The notes: a model not told the origin generated them from the letters alone. Counted from the first letter of the stretch, positions 1 to 8,840 are shown. The stretch is DNA of 64,000 nucleotides from Nostoc sp. ATCC 53789 (GCF_009873495.1 NZ_CP046703.1:4010501-4074500); one strand, 5' to 3'. Translations and numbers: made by a program.

Positions 1-279
1 CCAGTTAAACCAGTGGCCGCTATGATTGTGCGGGCAAATCCGGCTACGAGGAAGATTTACACATCTTTTGCTTACCGTCGTCCCTCGCTGGATTATTATA
101 GCGATCGCACCATTATTCCCGCTTCTGTTGGCGAACTGGAATATTATTGGCACTACAACGGGCAACCCTACTTTCTACTTCATGCATCTGCTTTGAACAA
201 TCTCCAACTAGATTCGATGAAGTTAATTGACCAAGCTGAAGGCTGGAAGTTAGTTACAAAAGAAATTAATCGTCTTTAA
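1..279 (+). CDS. C-terminal fragment of a probable membrane glycosyltransferase (GT39/ArnT-like)
   Basis: The reading frame is open from base 1, so this is the last 92 codons of a gene that starts outside the window. The visible part is soluble, without a membrane segment. It begins with a nucleoside/sugar-binding-like stretch (KIYTSFAYRRPSLDYYSDR) and ends with a compact alpha/beta tail (GWKLVTKE). Such tails follow the multi-spanning region of dolichyl-phosphate-mannose-type glycosyltransferases, which move sugars from lipid carriers. That assignment rests on recall of the family tail, not on a catalytic motif, which would lie outside the window. The first ATG in the fragment is internal and should not be taken as a start. 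Confidence 0.5.
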   Translation, partial: PVKPVAAMIVRANPATRKIYTSFAYRRPSLDYYSDRTIIPASVGELEYYWHYNGQPYFLLHASALNNLQLDSMKLIDQAEGWKLVTKEINRL

Positions 280-280
280 G

Positions 281-320
281 TTGGGTATTGGGCATGGGGC
301 ATTGGGCATTGGGTATTGGT
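281..320. repeat. Short tandem repeat tract (TTGGGCA-type heptamers)
   Basis: Variants of TTGGGTA and TTGGGCA are repeated directly after the stop of the first gene. Degenerate heptameric repeats of this kind are typical of intergenic DNA in Nostoc-like cyanobacteria. No gene is seen up to the next stop codon. Confidence 0.7.
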
Positions 321-354
321 TATTAAATTCTTGCCAGACTGTAACTAACATGAT

Positions 355-1404
355 CTAAGGAATCATCGCTACCTTAATTACTTGTCGCGCCTTCATCTCA
401 CAAAACACCTGTTCTAAATCTTTTAATGGCCGCTGTTCACTAATAAGTAACTCAAAGGGTATTTTGCGACTAGCGATTAGTGCCAACGCCTCCCGCACAT
501 ATTCTGGTGTATTGTGAAACACGCCTTTGATTGTCAGTTCGCTGTAGTGTAGCTGTTCTGTATTGACGGTAATGCTGGTATCTCGTGGACATCCACCGAA
601 TAAGTTAACTGTTGCACCAGGACGGGCGCAGGCGATCGCAGTTTCCCAAACACTTGGTACACCTGTGGCTTCAATCACTACATCTGCGCCCCGTCCTTGG
701 GTAAGTTCTTTCACCAAATTGGGAATATCCGGGATTTGATGATAATTAAAAGTCTGGGTTGCACCCAATTTCTGACCAATTTCTAGTCGGTGGTGATTAC
801 CTCCCCATAGCAACACCTCAGCTTTCTCACTCAACGCCGCCACAAACATCAGCCCAATCGCCCCATCTCCTAAGACGACTACTTGATCGTTGGGCTTGAT
901 ATTAGAACGGGCTACACCATGCAAAACACAAGCTAACGGTTCCGTCATCGCTGCTAATTCCCACGGCAACTCATCGGGAATCTGCAATAAATTATGCTCT
1001 ACTATCGGTGCGGGAATTTTCAAGTATTCCGCAAAAGTCCCGTTATTCCATGTCAGATTCGGGCATAAAGAATACTCTTTACGTTGACAAAAAAAGCACT
1101 TCATGCAGGGGGCAGAATTATTAGCAACGATGCGATCGCCCACTTGCCAATTTGTAACGCCTGCACCCAAGGCAACAATTCGCCCAGCAGCTTCATGACC
1201 AAATAGCGTCGGCGGTTTCAACATCTTGGGATGACCACCACGCCGCCAAACCTTCAAATCTGTACCACAAGTTGTTGCTACCCCCACTTTAATCACAACT
1301 TCGCCAGCCGCCGGAGTGGGGTCAGCAACTTGCTCTAACCGTAAATCTTCTTGCCCATAAAGTAACGCTGCTAACAAAGCTTTAAACCTATCAATTAGCT
1401 CCAT
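355..1404 (-). CDS. Zinc-dependent medium-chain alcohol/polyol dehydrogenase
   Basis: 349 residues, the usual length for the medium-chain dehydrogenase/reductase family, which oxidises alcohols or polyols with NAD(P). The N-terminal GroES-like domain carries the catalytic zinc motif (CGTDLKV, then GHEAAG) and a structural zinc lobe with four Cys (CMKCFFCQRKEYSLC). The Rossmann domain follows (VVVLGDGAIGLMFVAAL), and AMTEPLACVLHG supplies the usual Glu of the active-site region. The overall pattern resembles the threonine/sorbitol dehydrogenase branch, but the substrate cannot be read from sequence. The first codons (ELIDRF) may be an over-extension, because many relatives begin at KALLAALLYG; no other Met is available. 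It stands alone, with no obvious operon partner. Confidence 0.88.
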   Translation of the reverse strand: MELIDRFKALLAALLYGQEDLRLEQVADPTPAAGEVVIKVGVATTCGTDLKVWRRGGHPKMLKPPTLFGHEAAGRIVALGAGVTNWQVGDRIVANNSAPCMKCFFCQRKEYSLCPNLTWNNGTFAEYLKIPAPIVEHNLLQIPDELPWELAAMTEPLACVLHGVARSNIKPNDQVVVLGDGAIGLMFVAALSEKAEVLLWGGNHHRLEIGQKLGATQTFNYHQIPDIPNLVKELTQGRGADVVIEATGVPSVWETAIACARPGATVNLFGGCPRDTSITVNTEQLHYSELTIKGVFHNTPEYVREALALIASRKIPFELLISEQRPLKDLEQVFCEMKARQVIKVAMIP

Positions 1405-1493
1405 CCGATTTTACCAGTTGAAGCTAATTTATAGGTCTAAAAAAATCAGTATTGATTTCTAGTCAAGTTTTATCTATTTAAAAATTGCAAGAA

Positions 1494-1679
1494 CTAGGTA
1501 TTTACCACCGGCTGAGGAACAACCCCGGTGTTCCGGGTATCCACATTAGGTAAGCGAATAACAGTTAATAACGGTACTTCTTGTCGGCACGACAGGCAAA
1601 ACCAATATAGTTCACCATGACGGGCATGACGCAGGAGGGAACCACCGCAACATGGGCAAGTGTTGGCTCTCGTACTCAT
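1494..1679 (-). CDS. Small zinc-ribbon protein (61 aa), function unknown
   Basis: A 61-residue protein with two CxxC knuckles (CPCCGG and CLSC) about 18 residues apart, consistent with one bound zinc. The C-terminal half has no recognisable domain. The start is well supported: the complementary strand reads AAGGAGG eight bases before ATG, an unusually strong Shine-Dalgarno sequence for this genome. It lies 57 bases downstream of the GT4 glycosyltransferase on the same strand and may be co-transcribed with it. Small zinc-ribbon proteins like this are conserved hypotheticals in cyanobacteria. I do not recognise a function. Confidence 0.75.
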   Translation of the reverse strand: MSTRANTCPCCGGSLLRHARHGELYWFCLSCRQEVPLLTVIRLPNVDTRNTGVVPQPVVNT

Positions 1680-1736
1680 ACCAATGTCCTCCTTAAAAAA
1701 ATTTGTTGTTTAAACTCAGCAAGAAAAAGCAGTTGA

Positions 1737-2807
1737 TTAAAAATGTATTTTCGTAGCATGAATGCGACCATTCGATTCTATGCGGTCTTTAATAATTTGT
1801 CTGTAAATAGCTTCATATCCGTTAACCATTTGGTTAACACTAAAGTTGCTTTCTACATGTTTTCGACAGGTTTGACGATTGAGTTCCAAAGCTAGGGGAA
1901 TCATTGCCGTCATTTCTGCATAGCTTTTGCAGATAAAGCCTGTTTTACCGTGGGAAATCACTTCAGGTACTGAGCCGAAATTCATGGCAATTACTGGTGT
2001 ACCAGTTGCCATTGATTCAGTCATTACTAATCCAAAAGGTTCTTGCCAGTTAATGGGGAAAAGAGTTATGGCAGCATTGCCCAGAAGTTCAGTTTTTTCG
2101 GCGTGGTTAATTTCGCCAAGATATTCAATTTGCTGACCATCAATGTGGGGGGCAATCTCTTGTTCAAAAAACTTAGAGTCGCCGACATCAACCTTTCCTG
2201 CCATCTTCAAGCGCCAACCACTGTTCTTTGCAATAGCGATCGCATGGTGTGGCCCTTTTTCTGGCGAAAAACGGCCTAAAAATGCCAAATATGGAGGTTC
2301 TGACGGTTGGGCTACGAAAGGATAATCTGCTAGCTCAATTCCGTTATAAACAGTGCCAACATAATTTAGATCGACTTGACGCTGCGAGTTACTAATGCTG
2401 ATGTATGGTTGCTTTTGGTAGTAGCTAAATGCGTGCCGGGTGTCGTTGGTAAAATTATTGTGCAGGGTATGCACTGTAGAAGTTGCTGTTATAAAACTCG
2501 CTAAAGGTAATGCCGAAATCCCTACATGAGAATGGATAAGATCGAATTCTTTAGCACGCTGGTAAACTTGGCTCAGTTCTAGCATTTCGTACACTGCATA
2601 CTCTTTAACATTCGGGTCTAAGCGCAATGCACGTGGATAAACTGCTTCTAAATGAGCCAAACTTTGAGAATCGCCAGAGGCAAATAATGTTACCTCATGA
2701 CCGCGACGAACAAGTTCATCAGTCAAGCGACTCACTACCAGTTCTATTCCTCCATAACTAGGAGGTGGAACCCTTTCCCATAAGGGGGCAACTTGAGCGA
2801 TTTTCAT
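1737..2807 (-). CDS. Glycosyltransferase family 4 protein
   Basis: 356 residues with a GT-B architecture. The N-terminal Rossmann half opens with MKIAQVAPLWERVPPPSYGG and has the GGIE glycine-rich acceptor loop. The C-terminal donor-binding half has FLGRFSPEKGPHHAI and the EPFGLVMTESMATGTPVIA block, which holds the EX7E-type motif of retaining GT4 enzymes. Such enzymes transfer a sugar from a nucleotide donor, usually in polysaccharide, glycolipid or osmolyte-sugar synthesis. The acceptor is not identifiable. It is probably cytoplasmic or peripheral, because no membrane segment is seen. The zinc-ribbon gene follows on the same strand. Confidence 0.9.
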   Translation of the reverse strand: MKIAQVAPLWERVPPPSYGGIELVVSRLTDELVRRGHEVTLFASGDSQSLAHLEAVYPRALRLDPNVKEYAVYEMLELSQVYQRAKEFDLIHSHVGISALPLASFITATSTVHTLHNNFTNDTRHAFSYYQKQPYISISNSQRQVDLNYVGTVYNGIELADYPFVAQPSEPPYLAFLGRFSPEKGPHHAIAIAKNSGWRLKMAGKVDVGDSKFFEQEIAPHIDGQQIEYLGEINHAEKTELLGNAAITLFPINWQEPFGLVMTESMATGTPVIAMNFGSVPEVISHGKTGFICKSYAEMTAMIPLALELNRQTCRKHVESNFSVNQMVNGYEAIYRQIIKDRIESNGRIHATKIHF

Positions 2808-3263
2808 AAGTTTTTTTGGTTCAGTCTATGAAATTGTCCTCAATATAATGAGTCGCATCATTATTGTATGAGAACAAAGCATTTGTACTTACTATTTTGA
2901 CATTTAAATTAACCTAACAGGCTACTAAAAACGCAATACCGATTAACCGTCCCGCAAATTTTCTGTCTACAAATCTAAAGGACTATTCGGCAAAAGTCAG
3001 CCCTGAGTTACATTTCTAACGTATAACTAATCAATTAGTTGTTGCATCTGTCTTGGGGATCATAATGAAGTAGAATATTTTGTAGCAGAACTTACAAAAT
3101 TGAATATTTGGTAGCTGACAATACTAAAATATTCAATAGGATCAAATGATTAAAGGTTTGTTTAAACGTAATTGGGAAATGGAAAAGAAATTATAAATAT
3201 TAAGTAATTGTACAATAATTACACAATTTGTAATTATTAAGTTTCAAAAAATTCTGATAACTA
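2808..3263. other. Intergenic region between the divergent GT4 and exonuclease III genes
   Basis: An AT-rich stretch separating two divergent genes, so it must hold both promoters. The only structure noticed is a short inverted repeat, AACTAATCAATTAGTT, near 3026. I see no convincing small gene or RNA. Confidence 0.4.
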
Positions 3264-4046
3264 ATGAAAATCGCTACTTGGAACGTCAACTCAATTCGCA
3301 CTCGCCTCGAACAGGTTACTGATTGGTTAACTAACAATCCCGTTGATGTTCTCTGCTTACAAGAAACAAAAGTTGCGGATGCCGAGTTTCCGCGATCGCC
3401 TTTTGAGCAGTTGGGCTATAACCTTTATATATCAGGACAAAAATCTTATAATGGCGTAGCCCTGATTAGCCGCCAGCCACTTTTAAACGTAAGTAGCGGG
3501 TTTAGGGCGATTTTGCCAGATTTACACCACGAATGGGATGAGCAAAAACGGGTCATTACAGGTGTAATTGATGGTGTTCGGATTGTTAACTTATACGTTC
3601 CCAACGGTGCAGCAGTAGGAACTGAAAAATATGAATACAAACTGCGCTGGTTGACCGCGCTACACGAGTATTTGCGAGTGCTTGCGCTGTCGGAACCTGC
3701 AATTTGTGTGTGCGGTGACTTCAACATCGCCCTAGAAGACAAGGATATTCACGAACAAGTGAGTACAGAAAATCACATTATGGCAACAGAAACCGAGCGT
3801 CAAGCCTTGCGCGAGATTCTGCAACTAGGGTTTGCCGATGCTTTTCGCAAATTCACCACAGAAGGCGGAAATTATAGCTGGTGGGATTATCGCGCCGCCG
3901 CCTTCCGTCGCAACTTAGGTTGGCGGATTGACCATCACTATCTCACACCCGTGCTTTATGAACGTGCTACAAGTTGTATTATTGATGCCGAACCCAGAAA
4001 ATTAACCCAACCCAGCGACCATACGCCGGTGATTGTGGAATTTTGA
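3264..4046 (+). CDS. xth: Exodeoxyribonuclease III (AP endonuclease)
   Basis: 260 residues, typical for the ExoIII/APE1 family, which cleaves abasic sites and degrades DNA 3' to 5' in base-excision repair. The catalytic set is visible: WNVNSIRTR (Asn7), LQETKVAD (metal-binding Glu), the CGDFNIALEDKDIH loop with catalytic Asp and Asn, WRIDHHYL, and the terminal PSDHTPVIVEF with the His-Asp base. The ATG start is at the conserved MKIATWNVNS. The gene is monocistronic and is followed at once by repeat tracts. Confidence 0.95.
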   Translation: MKIATWNVNSIRTRLEQVTDWLTNNPVDVLCLQETKVADAEFPRSPFEQLGYNLYISGQKSYNGVALISRQPLLNVSSGFRAILPDLHHEWDEQKRVITGVIDGVRIVNLYVPNGAAVGTEKYEYKLRWLTALHEYLRVLALSEPAICVCGDFNIALEDKDIHEQVSTENHIMATETERQALREILQLGFADAFRKFTTEGGNYSWWDYRAAAFRRNLGWRIDHHYLTPVLYERATSCIIDAEPRKLTQPSDHTPVIVEF

Positions 4047-4222
4047 ATTTTGAATTTGGGAATTGGGAATTGGGCATTGGGCATTGGGAAGAGGACTTGG
4101 GGACAAGGAGAATTGGGGACAAGGGGAAAGACTTGTTTCAAGTTCTCACCTCTTGTCCCCTGCTCCCCTGCTCCCCTGCTCCCCTGCCCCATGCCCCATG
4201 CCCCATGCCCCATGCCCAATTA
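4047..4222. repeat. Cluster of heptameric/octameric short tandem repeats
   Basis: Successive runs of GGGAATT, GGGCATT, GGGGACAA, CCCCTGCT and CCCCATG fill the whole gap between the converging xth and HopA1 genes. The runs create several apparent reading frames on both strands (such as AQFPIP or PCPMPHA peptides) that are low-complexity translations of the repeats and not genes. Confidence 0.85.
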
Positions 4223-4223
4223 A

Positions 4224-5312
4224 TCAATTTAACGGCTTATATATATCCTCAGAACTGGGATTGAGATAAGGGCGCTGCAAATCTATTAGGTGTCGCGCAA
4301 AGTGTTGGTCAATAACTCTCATCCGTTCCTCTATCGCATTCTTACCTTTGTGCCAAGCTTCCAACAAAGCATTAGCGACAATTTGGCAACGGTTCATCCC
4401 AAAACTTTCTTGTGCGGCAAATTTTTGGGTTGGTTCTTCAGCTAAACCTAAACCTGGGGCTAAAAATTTGGTAAACAAGGGGATTTCAGGCTGGAAATGG
4501 GATTGATTTTCTATATAAACAGCCTGAAGGATTGTGCGGATTGCTGGATAGTCGGGAAGTTCAAAGTAGAGTAGCCCCGAATCATAGCGTCCGTATGCAG
4601 AAGGGTTGTGAAGAACCTGAAAGCTAAAGGGAATGGAAGCTGCATTCAATTGTAGTGTCAGACTTTCCATAAGAGCGATCGCACCCGATGGCGTAAAGTT
4701 AAAGTAAATTCGCCCTGCTCCCAAATCAGCATCGGGGTTGCTTTGCCGTTCCTGTCCGACATTACTAACTGCCAAGTAAGAGCCATTTTGCAATCGATTT
4801 TTGGGCATCCAGATTGCTACCATGTCACCCACTTTGGTAGATTTTTTGCTGGATTTGAGATGGCAGTCTGGCTCAACATAAAGTGTTAAACCGCCTTTAG
4901 TCACAGCCATAGTCCCATCAGGTTCTTTTCGCAATACCTGCCATTGAGGGTCAAAGTAACCTATGCCGTGATTACTGGCGTGTAGATGCTCGTAAAAGTT
5001 CCAATCAATTTCTAAGATGGAATTATCTGCTAAATTATGCTTTGATGGGCAATTACTACTATCAGTATTGACTGCTAAAGTACTTTGTAGAGAGCCATTG
5101 TAATAGATCCCATAAAGAAAGTTCCGCAGCAGTAGAGTTAGATATTTCTGTTGTAAATCTACAGAATTTTGCTGAAATCTATCGGCTACTTTAGTTGGCA
5201 GAGCAAAAGGTTGATAATTGGGATGATAAATACAAAAATTTGGTTCAATCTGAATATTCTTAGCAATATCGAATAGAGAATTTAGCGGTTGAGTGATAGA
5301 GTAATTTAGCAT
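4224..5312 (-). CDS. HopA1-family protein (class V lanthipeptide lyase-like)
   Basis: 362 residues. The central and C-terminal parts match my recall of the HopA1 effector family: the VYIENQSHF region, the FSFQVLHNPSAYGRYDSGLLYFEL block, and a terminal helical part (GMNRCQIVANALLEAW). The family is named after a Pseudomonas type III effector, but no secretion system is present here. HopA1-domain proteins also act as the lyase-type partner (LxmY) of a kinase-like protein (LxmK) in class V lanthipeptide synthesis, where Ser/Thr of a precursor peptide is phosphorylated and then eliminated. Here the kinase-like gene lies directly upstream on the same strand, 80 bases away, which is the same pairing. 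The function is inferred from that pairing; no precursor is certain. Confidence 0.7.
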   Translation of the reverse strand: MLNYSITQPLNSLFDIAKNIQIEPNFCIYHPNYQPFALPTKVADRFQQNSVDLQQKYLTLLLRNFLYGIYYNGSLQSTLAVNTDSSNCPSKHNLADNSILEIDWNFYEHLHASNHGIGYFDPQWQVLRKEPDGTMAVTKGGLTLYVEPDCHLKSSKKSTKVGDMVAIWMPKNRLQNGSYLAVSNVGQERQSNPDADLGAGRIYFNFTPSGAIALMESLTLQLNAASIPFSFQVLHNPSAYGRYDSGLLYFELPDYPAIRTILQAVYIENQSHFQPEIPLFTKFLAPGLGLAEEPTQKFAAQESFGMNRCQIVANALLEAWHKGKNAIEERMRVIDQHFARHLIDLQRPYLNPSSEDIYKPLN

Positions 5313-5392
5313 TAATCCATTTAGAATTCAAACTTTAAAAACAGAATTCAGGAGTCAGGAGTCAGAATTTATAATTGTTCTGCTCTCTGCTA

Positions 5393-6634
5393 TTAACAAC
5401 CACGAAGCCGAGTTTTTTCGTAATAAAGACGAAGTAGCTGTGGCTCTTTTACAGGCTGAGGAAGTTTATGAACTGTCCCTACAGGATTAAGGATTTCTGA
5501 CTCTGATATTCCGAAAATAGTCAGTACACCTTGCTGCGGCATAGTGAGTAAACTTTTAGCCACTTGCAGCATACAAATATCAGCATTATTAAAAGATTTG
5601 CGGCAGGTAATCATATCCTGAATTTGATGAATTAGTGCCAGTCCTGCAAACTGGATAACGCGCACAATAAAGTCACTGCGGTATTCCAAAATCATTGGGA
5701 AAGCATTTAGATAACCCCTAATGAGGGCAATAATTGAAGGTTGTAAACTCTGCAACGGTGTCAAAGCCAGATGTAGAGATTCTTGTAACTCAATGGTGGG
5801 ATCTACGACGAGGCTATTGAGCCAAATTCGTAAATAGCTTGCTAGTAAAGTTCCTAAATCAAAAGCTGGATCTCCCCAAGAACAAGCTTCCCAATTAATT
5901 AGTCTGACTAGGCAATTGTCTAGTTTTTCCCACCTGGAATGAACCAAGATGTTGTTCAATTTCAGGTCGTTGTGAGTCAAGCAGCAAGGATTCCAGTCAT
6001 ACGCCAAATCTGCGATCGCAGATTCCAAACTCTCCGATTGCTGGTAGAGTAGATAAAATTTCAGCGCATCCGTGGGAACCGTCCCAAAAATCTCCGGCCC
6101 AATTGACTCTAACCCTTGCGCCGGATTGTAAAAGCCATAGCGAAACTCTCCTTGGGGAGCAGTTGCCATAAAATCCCGATATTCTCGGCGGTTGTAGGTT
6201 GCGCGATGGAGTCCCGCTAAAGTAGTGCCGATCGCAGTGGCAATTTCTTGTGGAAAAATATCATTATTGTGGTATAATTTCGCAAGTTGCCGATATTCAC
6301 TTGAGTAGTTGCGGACAAGGATGGAATTTTCTTCGTCGAAATGAACTACCAACGGTGCGATCGGGGAAATATTGCCGAGAACTGGAAACTGTTGGAGCAA
6401 CTGATGAAATAGCCACTCCTGAAACAATTCATGAGGAGCGCCGTCATTGCTTTTAACGTTACGTTCTTGTTTAATGAGCAGTTTACGATTATCTGCTAGA
6501 GTCACGAGTAAATCGAAACTGTTCTTACTACTTCCTGGCAACTCAGATTTATCTGATGCGTCATCTTCTGAGCTACACAGCCCCGCTTCTTGCAGATACT
6601 GGATAACGTTATGAGAAGACAGTGATAATACCAT
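5393..6634 (-). CDS. Aminoglycoside-phosphotransferase-like kinase paired with the HopA1 protein
   Basis: 413 residues with a protein-kinase-like APH fold. The catalytic loop is LTHNDLKLNNIL (His221, Asp223, Asn228). The metal-binding segment reads LINWEACSWGDPAFDLG, in which the usual Asp of the IDWE motif is Asn247, encoded by AAT on the coding strand. The rest is helical, as in APH proteins, and there is no membrane segment. It precedes the HopA1 gene on the same strand, so the two are likely co-transcribed. In class V lanthipeptide systems a kinase of this fold phosphorylates precursor Ser/Thr residues. An unrelated small-molecule kinase is the alternative. The Asn replacement could weaken metal binding or be normal for this branch. 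Confidence 0.75.
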   Translation of the reverse strand: MVLSLSSHNVIQYLQEAGLCSSEDDASDKSELPGSSKNSFDLLVTLADNRKLLIKQERNVKSNDGAPHELFQEWLFHQLLQQFPVLGNISPIAPLVVHFDEENSILVRNYSSEYRQLAKLYHNNDIFPQEIATAIGTTLAGLHRATYNRREYRDFMATAPQGEFRYGFYNPAQGLESIGPEIFGTVPTDALKFYLLYQQSESLESAIADLAYDWNPCCLTHNDLKLNNILVHSRWEKLDNCLVRLINWEACSWGDPAFDLGTLLASYLRIWLNSLVVDPTIELQESLHLALTPLQSLQPSIIALIRGYLNAFPMILEYRSDFIVRVIQFAGLALIHQIQDMITCRKSFNNADICMLQVAKSLLTMPQQGVLTIFGISESEILNPVGTVHKLPQPVKEPQLLRLYYEKTRLRGC

Positions 6635-6854
6635 GTATTATTTCCTACTTCATTAAATTACTTTAACTTATCTGTGTCGGTATTTGCTTGTACTTAGCAG
6701 TTTTCGGTAGATAGTGAATAACAATAAAGATTTGTACAATCTACTAATATCCCATTTTTCCGATAAAAACCTGCCAAAATGGTACAAAATCCTTTACGAT
6801 TGCTTTAAAATTCACTCCAAGATACGGTGACATCTTTACACTTTATCAGCATAG

Positions 6855-6962
6855 TTACTTAGATACATCTAGAGCAAGTTTTGTGGTAGAGCCTTTTGAT
6901 GTAGCAGCATCTCCAGCAAAAAACTGATTGGCGGCAGATGTTATTTGATGCTCAGTAGTCAT
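6855..6962 (-). CDS. Doubtful small Ser/Thr-rich peptide (35 aa) upstream of the kinase
   Basis: A minus-strand frame of 35 codons encoding a peptide that begins MTTEHQITSAANQFF and ends GSTTKLALDVSK. It lies about 220 bases upstream of the kinase/HopA1 pair on the same strand. Its size and Ser/Thr-rich second half would suit a modified-peptide precursor, but there is no Cys in this form. A longer frame reaching 7073 adds two Cys, but its extra part is translated from an inverted repeat. No good Shine-Dalgarno sequence is seen, and the ATG itself sits in the end of that repeat. I regard it as unproven. Confidence 0.2.
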   Translation of the reverse strand: MTTEHQITSAANQFFAGDAATSKGSTTKLALDVSK

Positions 6963-7012
6963 CCTGAAAGCAGCGAAGAATTTCAGTAATCCTTCGCAGT
7001 AGGAAGCATGAC
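6958..7012. repeat. Imperfect inverted repeat element
   Basis: Two 24-base arms (6958-6981 and 6989-7012) pair at 17 of 24 positions around a 7-base loop. Each arm contains the GCGAAG core and ends in GTCAT. It resembles small intergenic palindromic repeats and overlaps the start of the doubtful 35-aa frame. Confidence 0.5.
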
Positions 7013-7431
7013 ATTCAACGCTATTATTTTTATTTATCATCCCAAAGCCAAAAAAACCGGAATTTTTAGGCAATTAGTAATTATTTTTTTCTTTAATTTT
7101 CAGAATTTATGCCTGTAAGCCTTGTTATTACGTCATTTGTCTTACTTACGTATTGTAAATGGCTATAGGCGATCGCAGACAACGGTTACATGAGTGCATC
7201 TTATGGAAATGTACTTTTGTCAAGGATGTTGAGCGAATAAGAAACCTCTACAAGTACTCGTGAGTTAGGCAAAAGACCACTTGCCGCTTATGACCGAGGC
7301 TACGGCAACGCCAAATTCGTCCAAACTCAACGTCCAAGCTACCAAAACAAAACTCTGACAATGCACAACGACCATTGCGAGATAGTGTTAAATTGCCACT
7401 CCATAATTTTGAACGAGATTGGATAGATAAT

Positions 7432-7542
7432 AGGTATAAAGTAGAAGCTTTGTTCCGTATTTTTTTTGGTTTGTACTCTTGTGACAGTTGTGGTTGGCAA
7501 AAGAGCTTAATTTTTTCACTATATCTATCGGTTAACGCCTAA
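7432..7542 (+). pseudogene. Zinc-knuckle-like gene fragment
   Basis: The frame RYKVEALFRIFFGLYSCDSCGWQ ends in TAA shortly after. It extends upstream without any ATG or GTG start, so it looks like the 3' remnant of a small protein with one CxxC knuckle. It is not placed in a family. Confidence 0.25.
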
Positions 7543-7751
7543 TTAAGCCGTTGTGAATTGTTAGATTTTCTGGCAGGTGTAACCATTTGCTCTTTGAGCA
7601 GATAATTATATGCGTCCGCTTTCATGACCGGAACTGCAATGATACTGTTGCATAAATACTAGAAAATAGCGAAGAATTCTACAAAAAGCAAAGACAAACT
7701 TTTGAAGAACTCTAGGTAGAATACATAAGCCTCACCTTTTTCCTCAAAATC

Positions 7752-8840
7752 ATGGGCAATATTTTTGGTCATTTATTTCGCATTAGTACTTTTGGCGAGT
7801 CTCACGGCGGCGGTGTGGGAGTTGTGATTGATGGTTGTCCTCCCCAACTAGAAATTTCGGCAGAAGAAATTCAGGTAGAACTAGATAGAAGGCGGCCGGG
7901 ACAAAGTAAAATTACGACTCCTCGCAAAGAAGCTGATACCTGCGAGATTCTGTCAGGAGTATTTGAAGGCAAAACGCTGGGAACGCCCATAACAATTTTG
8001 GTACGTAATCAAGATACTCGTCCCCAAGATTACGACGAGATGGCACAGAAGTATCGGCCTTCTCATGCTGATGCAACCTATGATGCAAAATATGGCATTC
8101 GCAATTGGCAAGGTGGGGGTAGGTCGTCAGCGCGTGAGACAATCGGGAGAGTAGCAGCAGGTGCGATCGCTAAAAAAATTCTTCGTCAAGTTGCCAATGT
8201 CGAAATTATTGCTTACGTTAAGCGCATCAAAGACTTGGAAGGTGTAGTTGATCCAAATACTGTCACCTTAGAGGAAGTAGAAAGCAATATCGTTCGCTGT
8301 CCCGATGCTGAATGTGGCGATCGCATGATTGAATTAATTGAGCAAATAGGCAGACAAGGCGATTCTATCGGCGGTGTCGTAGAATGTGTGGCGCGAAATG
8401 TGCCGAAAGGTTTGGGCGAACCAGTATTTGATAAATTAGAAGCTGATATCGCTAAGGGTGTCATGTCTCTCCCTGCTAGCAAAGGCTTTGAAATTGGTTC
8501 GGGTTTTGCGGGAACGCTACTAACGGGAATTGAGCATAACGATGAATTTTATATCGATCAAAATGGGGAAATCCGTACAGTAACAAACCGTTCTGGCGGT
8601 ATTCAAGGCGGGATTTCCAACGGCGAAAATATCATTTTGCGAGTTGCATTTAAGCCGACAGCAACAATTAGAAAAGAGCAGAAGACTGTAACTCGTGAGG
8701 GCGAAGAAACCCTATTAGCAGCAAAAGGAAGACACGATCCTTGTGTATTACCGCGTGCAGTGCCAATGGTTGAGGCAATGGTGGCGTTGGTATTATGTGA
8801 CCATTTGTTACGGCATCATGGTCAGTGCAAAGTCTTGTAG
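7752..8840 (+). CDS. aroC: Chorismate synthase
   Basis: 362 residues, full length. The enzyme removes phosphate from 5-enolpyruvylshikimate-3-phosphate to give chorismate, the last common step to aromatic amino acids, folates and quinones. It needs reduced FMN. The family signatures are clear: the N-terminal [17 protein letters not shown], the central [29 protein letters not shown], and the C-terminal [15 protein letters not shown]. The start at [13 protein letters not shown] is the conserved family start. The gene is monocistronic. Palindromic repeat sequence follows it, with no obvious U-tract terminator. Confidence 0.97.
   Translation: MGNIFGHLFRISTFGESHGGGVGVVIDGCPPQLEISAEEIQVELDRRRPGQSKITTPRKEADTCEILSGVFEGKTLGTPITILVRNQDTRPQDYDEMAQKYRPSHADATYDAKYGIRNWQGGGRSSARETIGRVAAGAIAKKILRQVANVEIIAYVKRIKDLEGVVDPNTVTLEEVESNIVRCPDAECGDRMIELIEQIGRQGDSIGGVVECVARNVPKGLGEPVFDKLEADIAKGVMSLPASKGFEIGSGFAGTLLTGIEHNDEFYIDQNGEIRTVTNRSGGIQGGISNGENIILRVAFKPTATIRKEQKTVTREGEETLLAAKGRHDPCVLPRAVPMVEAMVALVLCDHLLRHHGQCKVL

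Larger units (their letters stand above)
6635..7751. other. Gene-poor region with decayed coding fragments and an imperfect inverted repeat
   Basis: About 1.1 kb separates the kinase from aroC. It holds a doubtful small minus-strand frame (6855-6962, listed separately), an imperfect inverted repeat at 6958-7012 (24-base arms, 17 matches), and plus-strand fragments without intact starts. One fragment reads YDRGYGNAKFVQTQRP near 7287. Another ends at about 7542 and contains GLYSCDSCGW, a zinc-knuckle-like end. These look like remains of genes. The last bases before 7752 should contain the aroC promoter. Confidence 0.45.

Noticed and set aside
3956..4269. Three overlapping frames on both strands after xth
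   Set aside because: They are translations of heptameric repeats (such as low-complexity PCPMPHA) and overlap xth or each other.
6963..7073. Cys-containing extension of the small peptide before the kinase
   Set aside because: Most of it is translated from an imperfect inverted repeat, so the Cys residues are not evidence for a lanthipeptide precursor.
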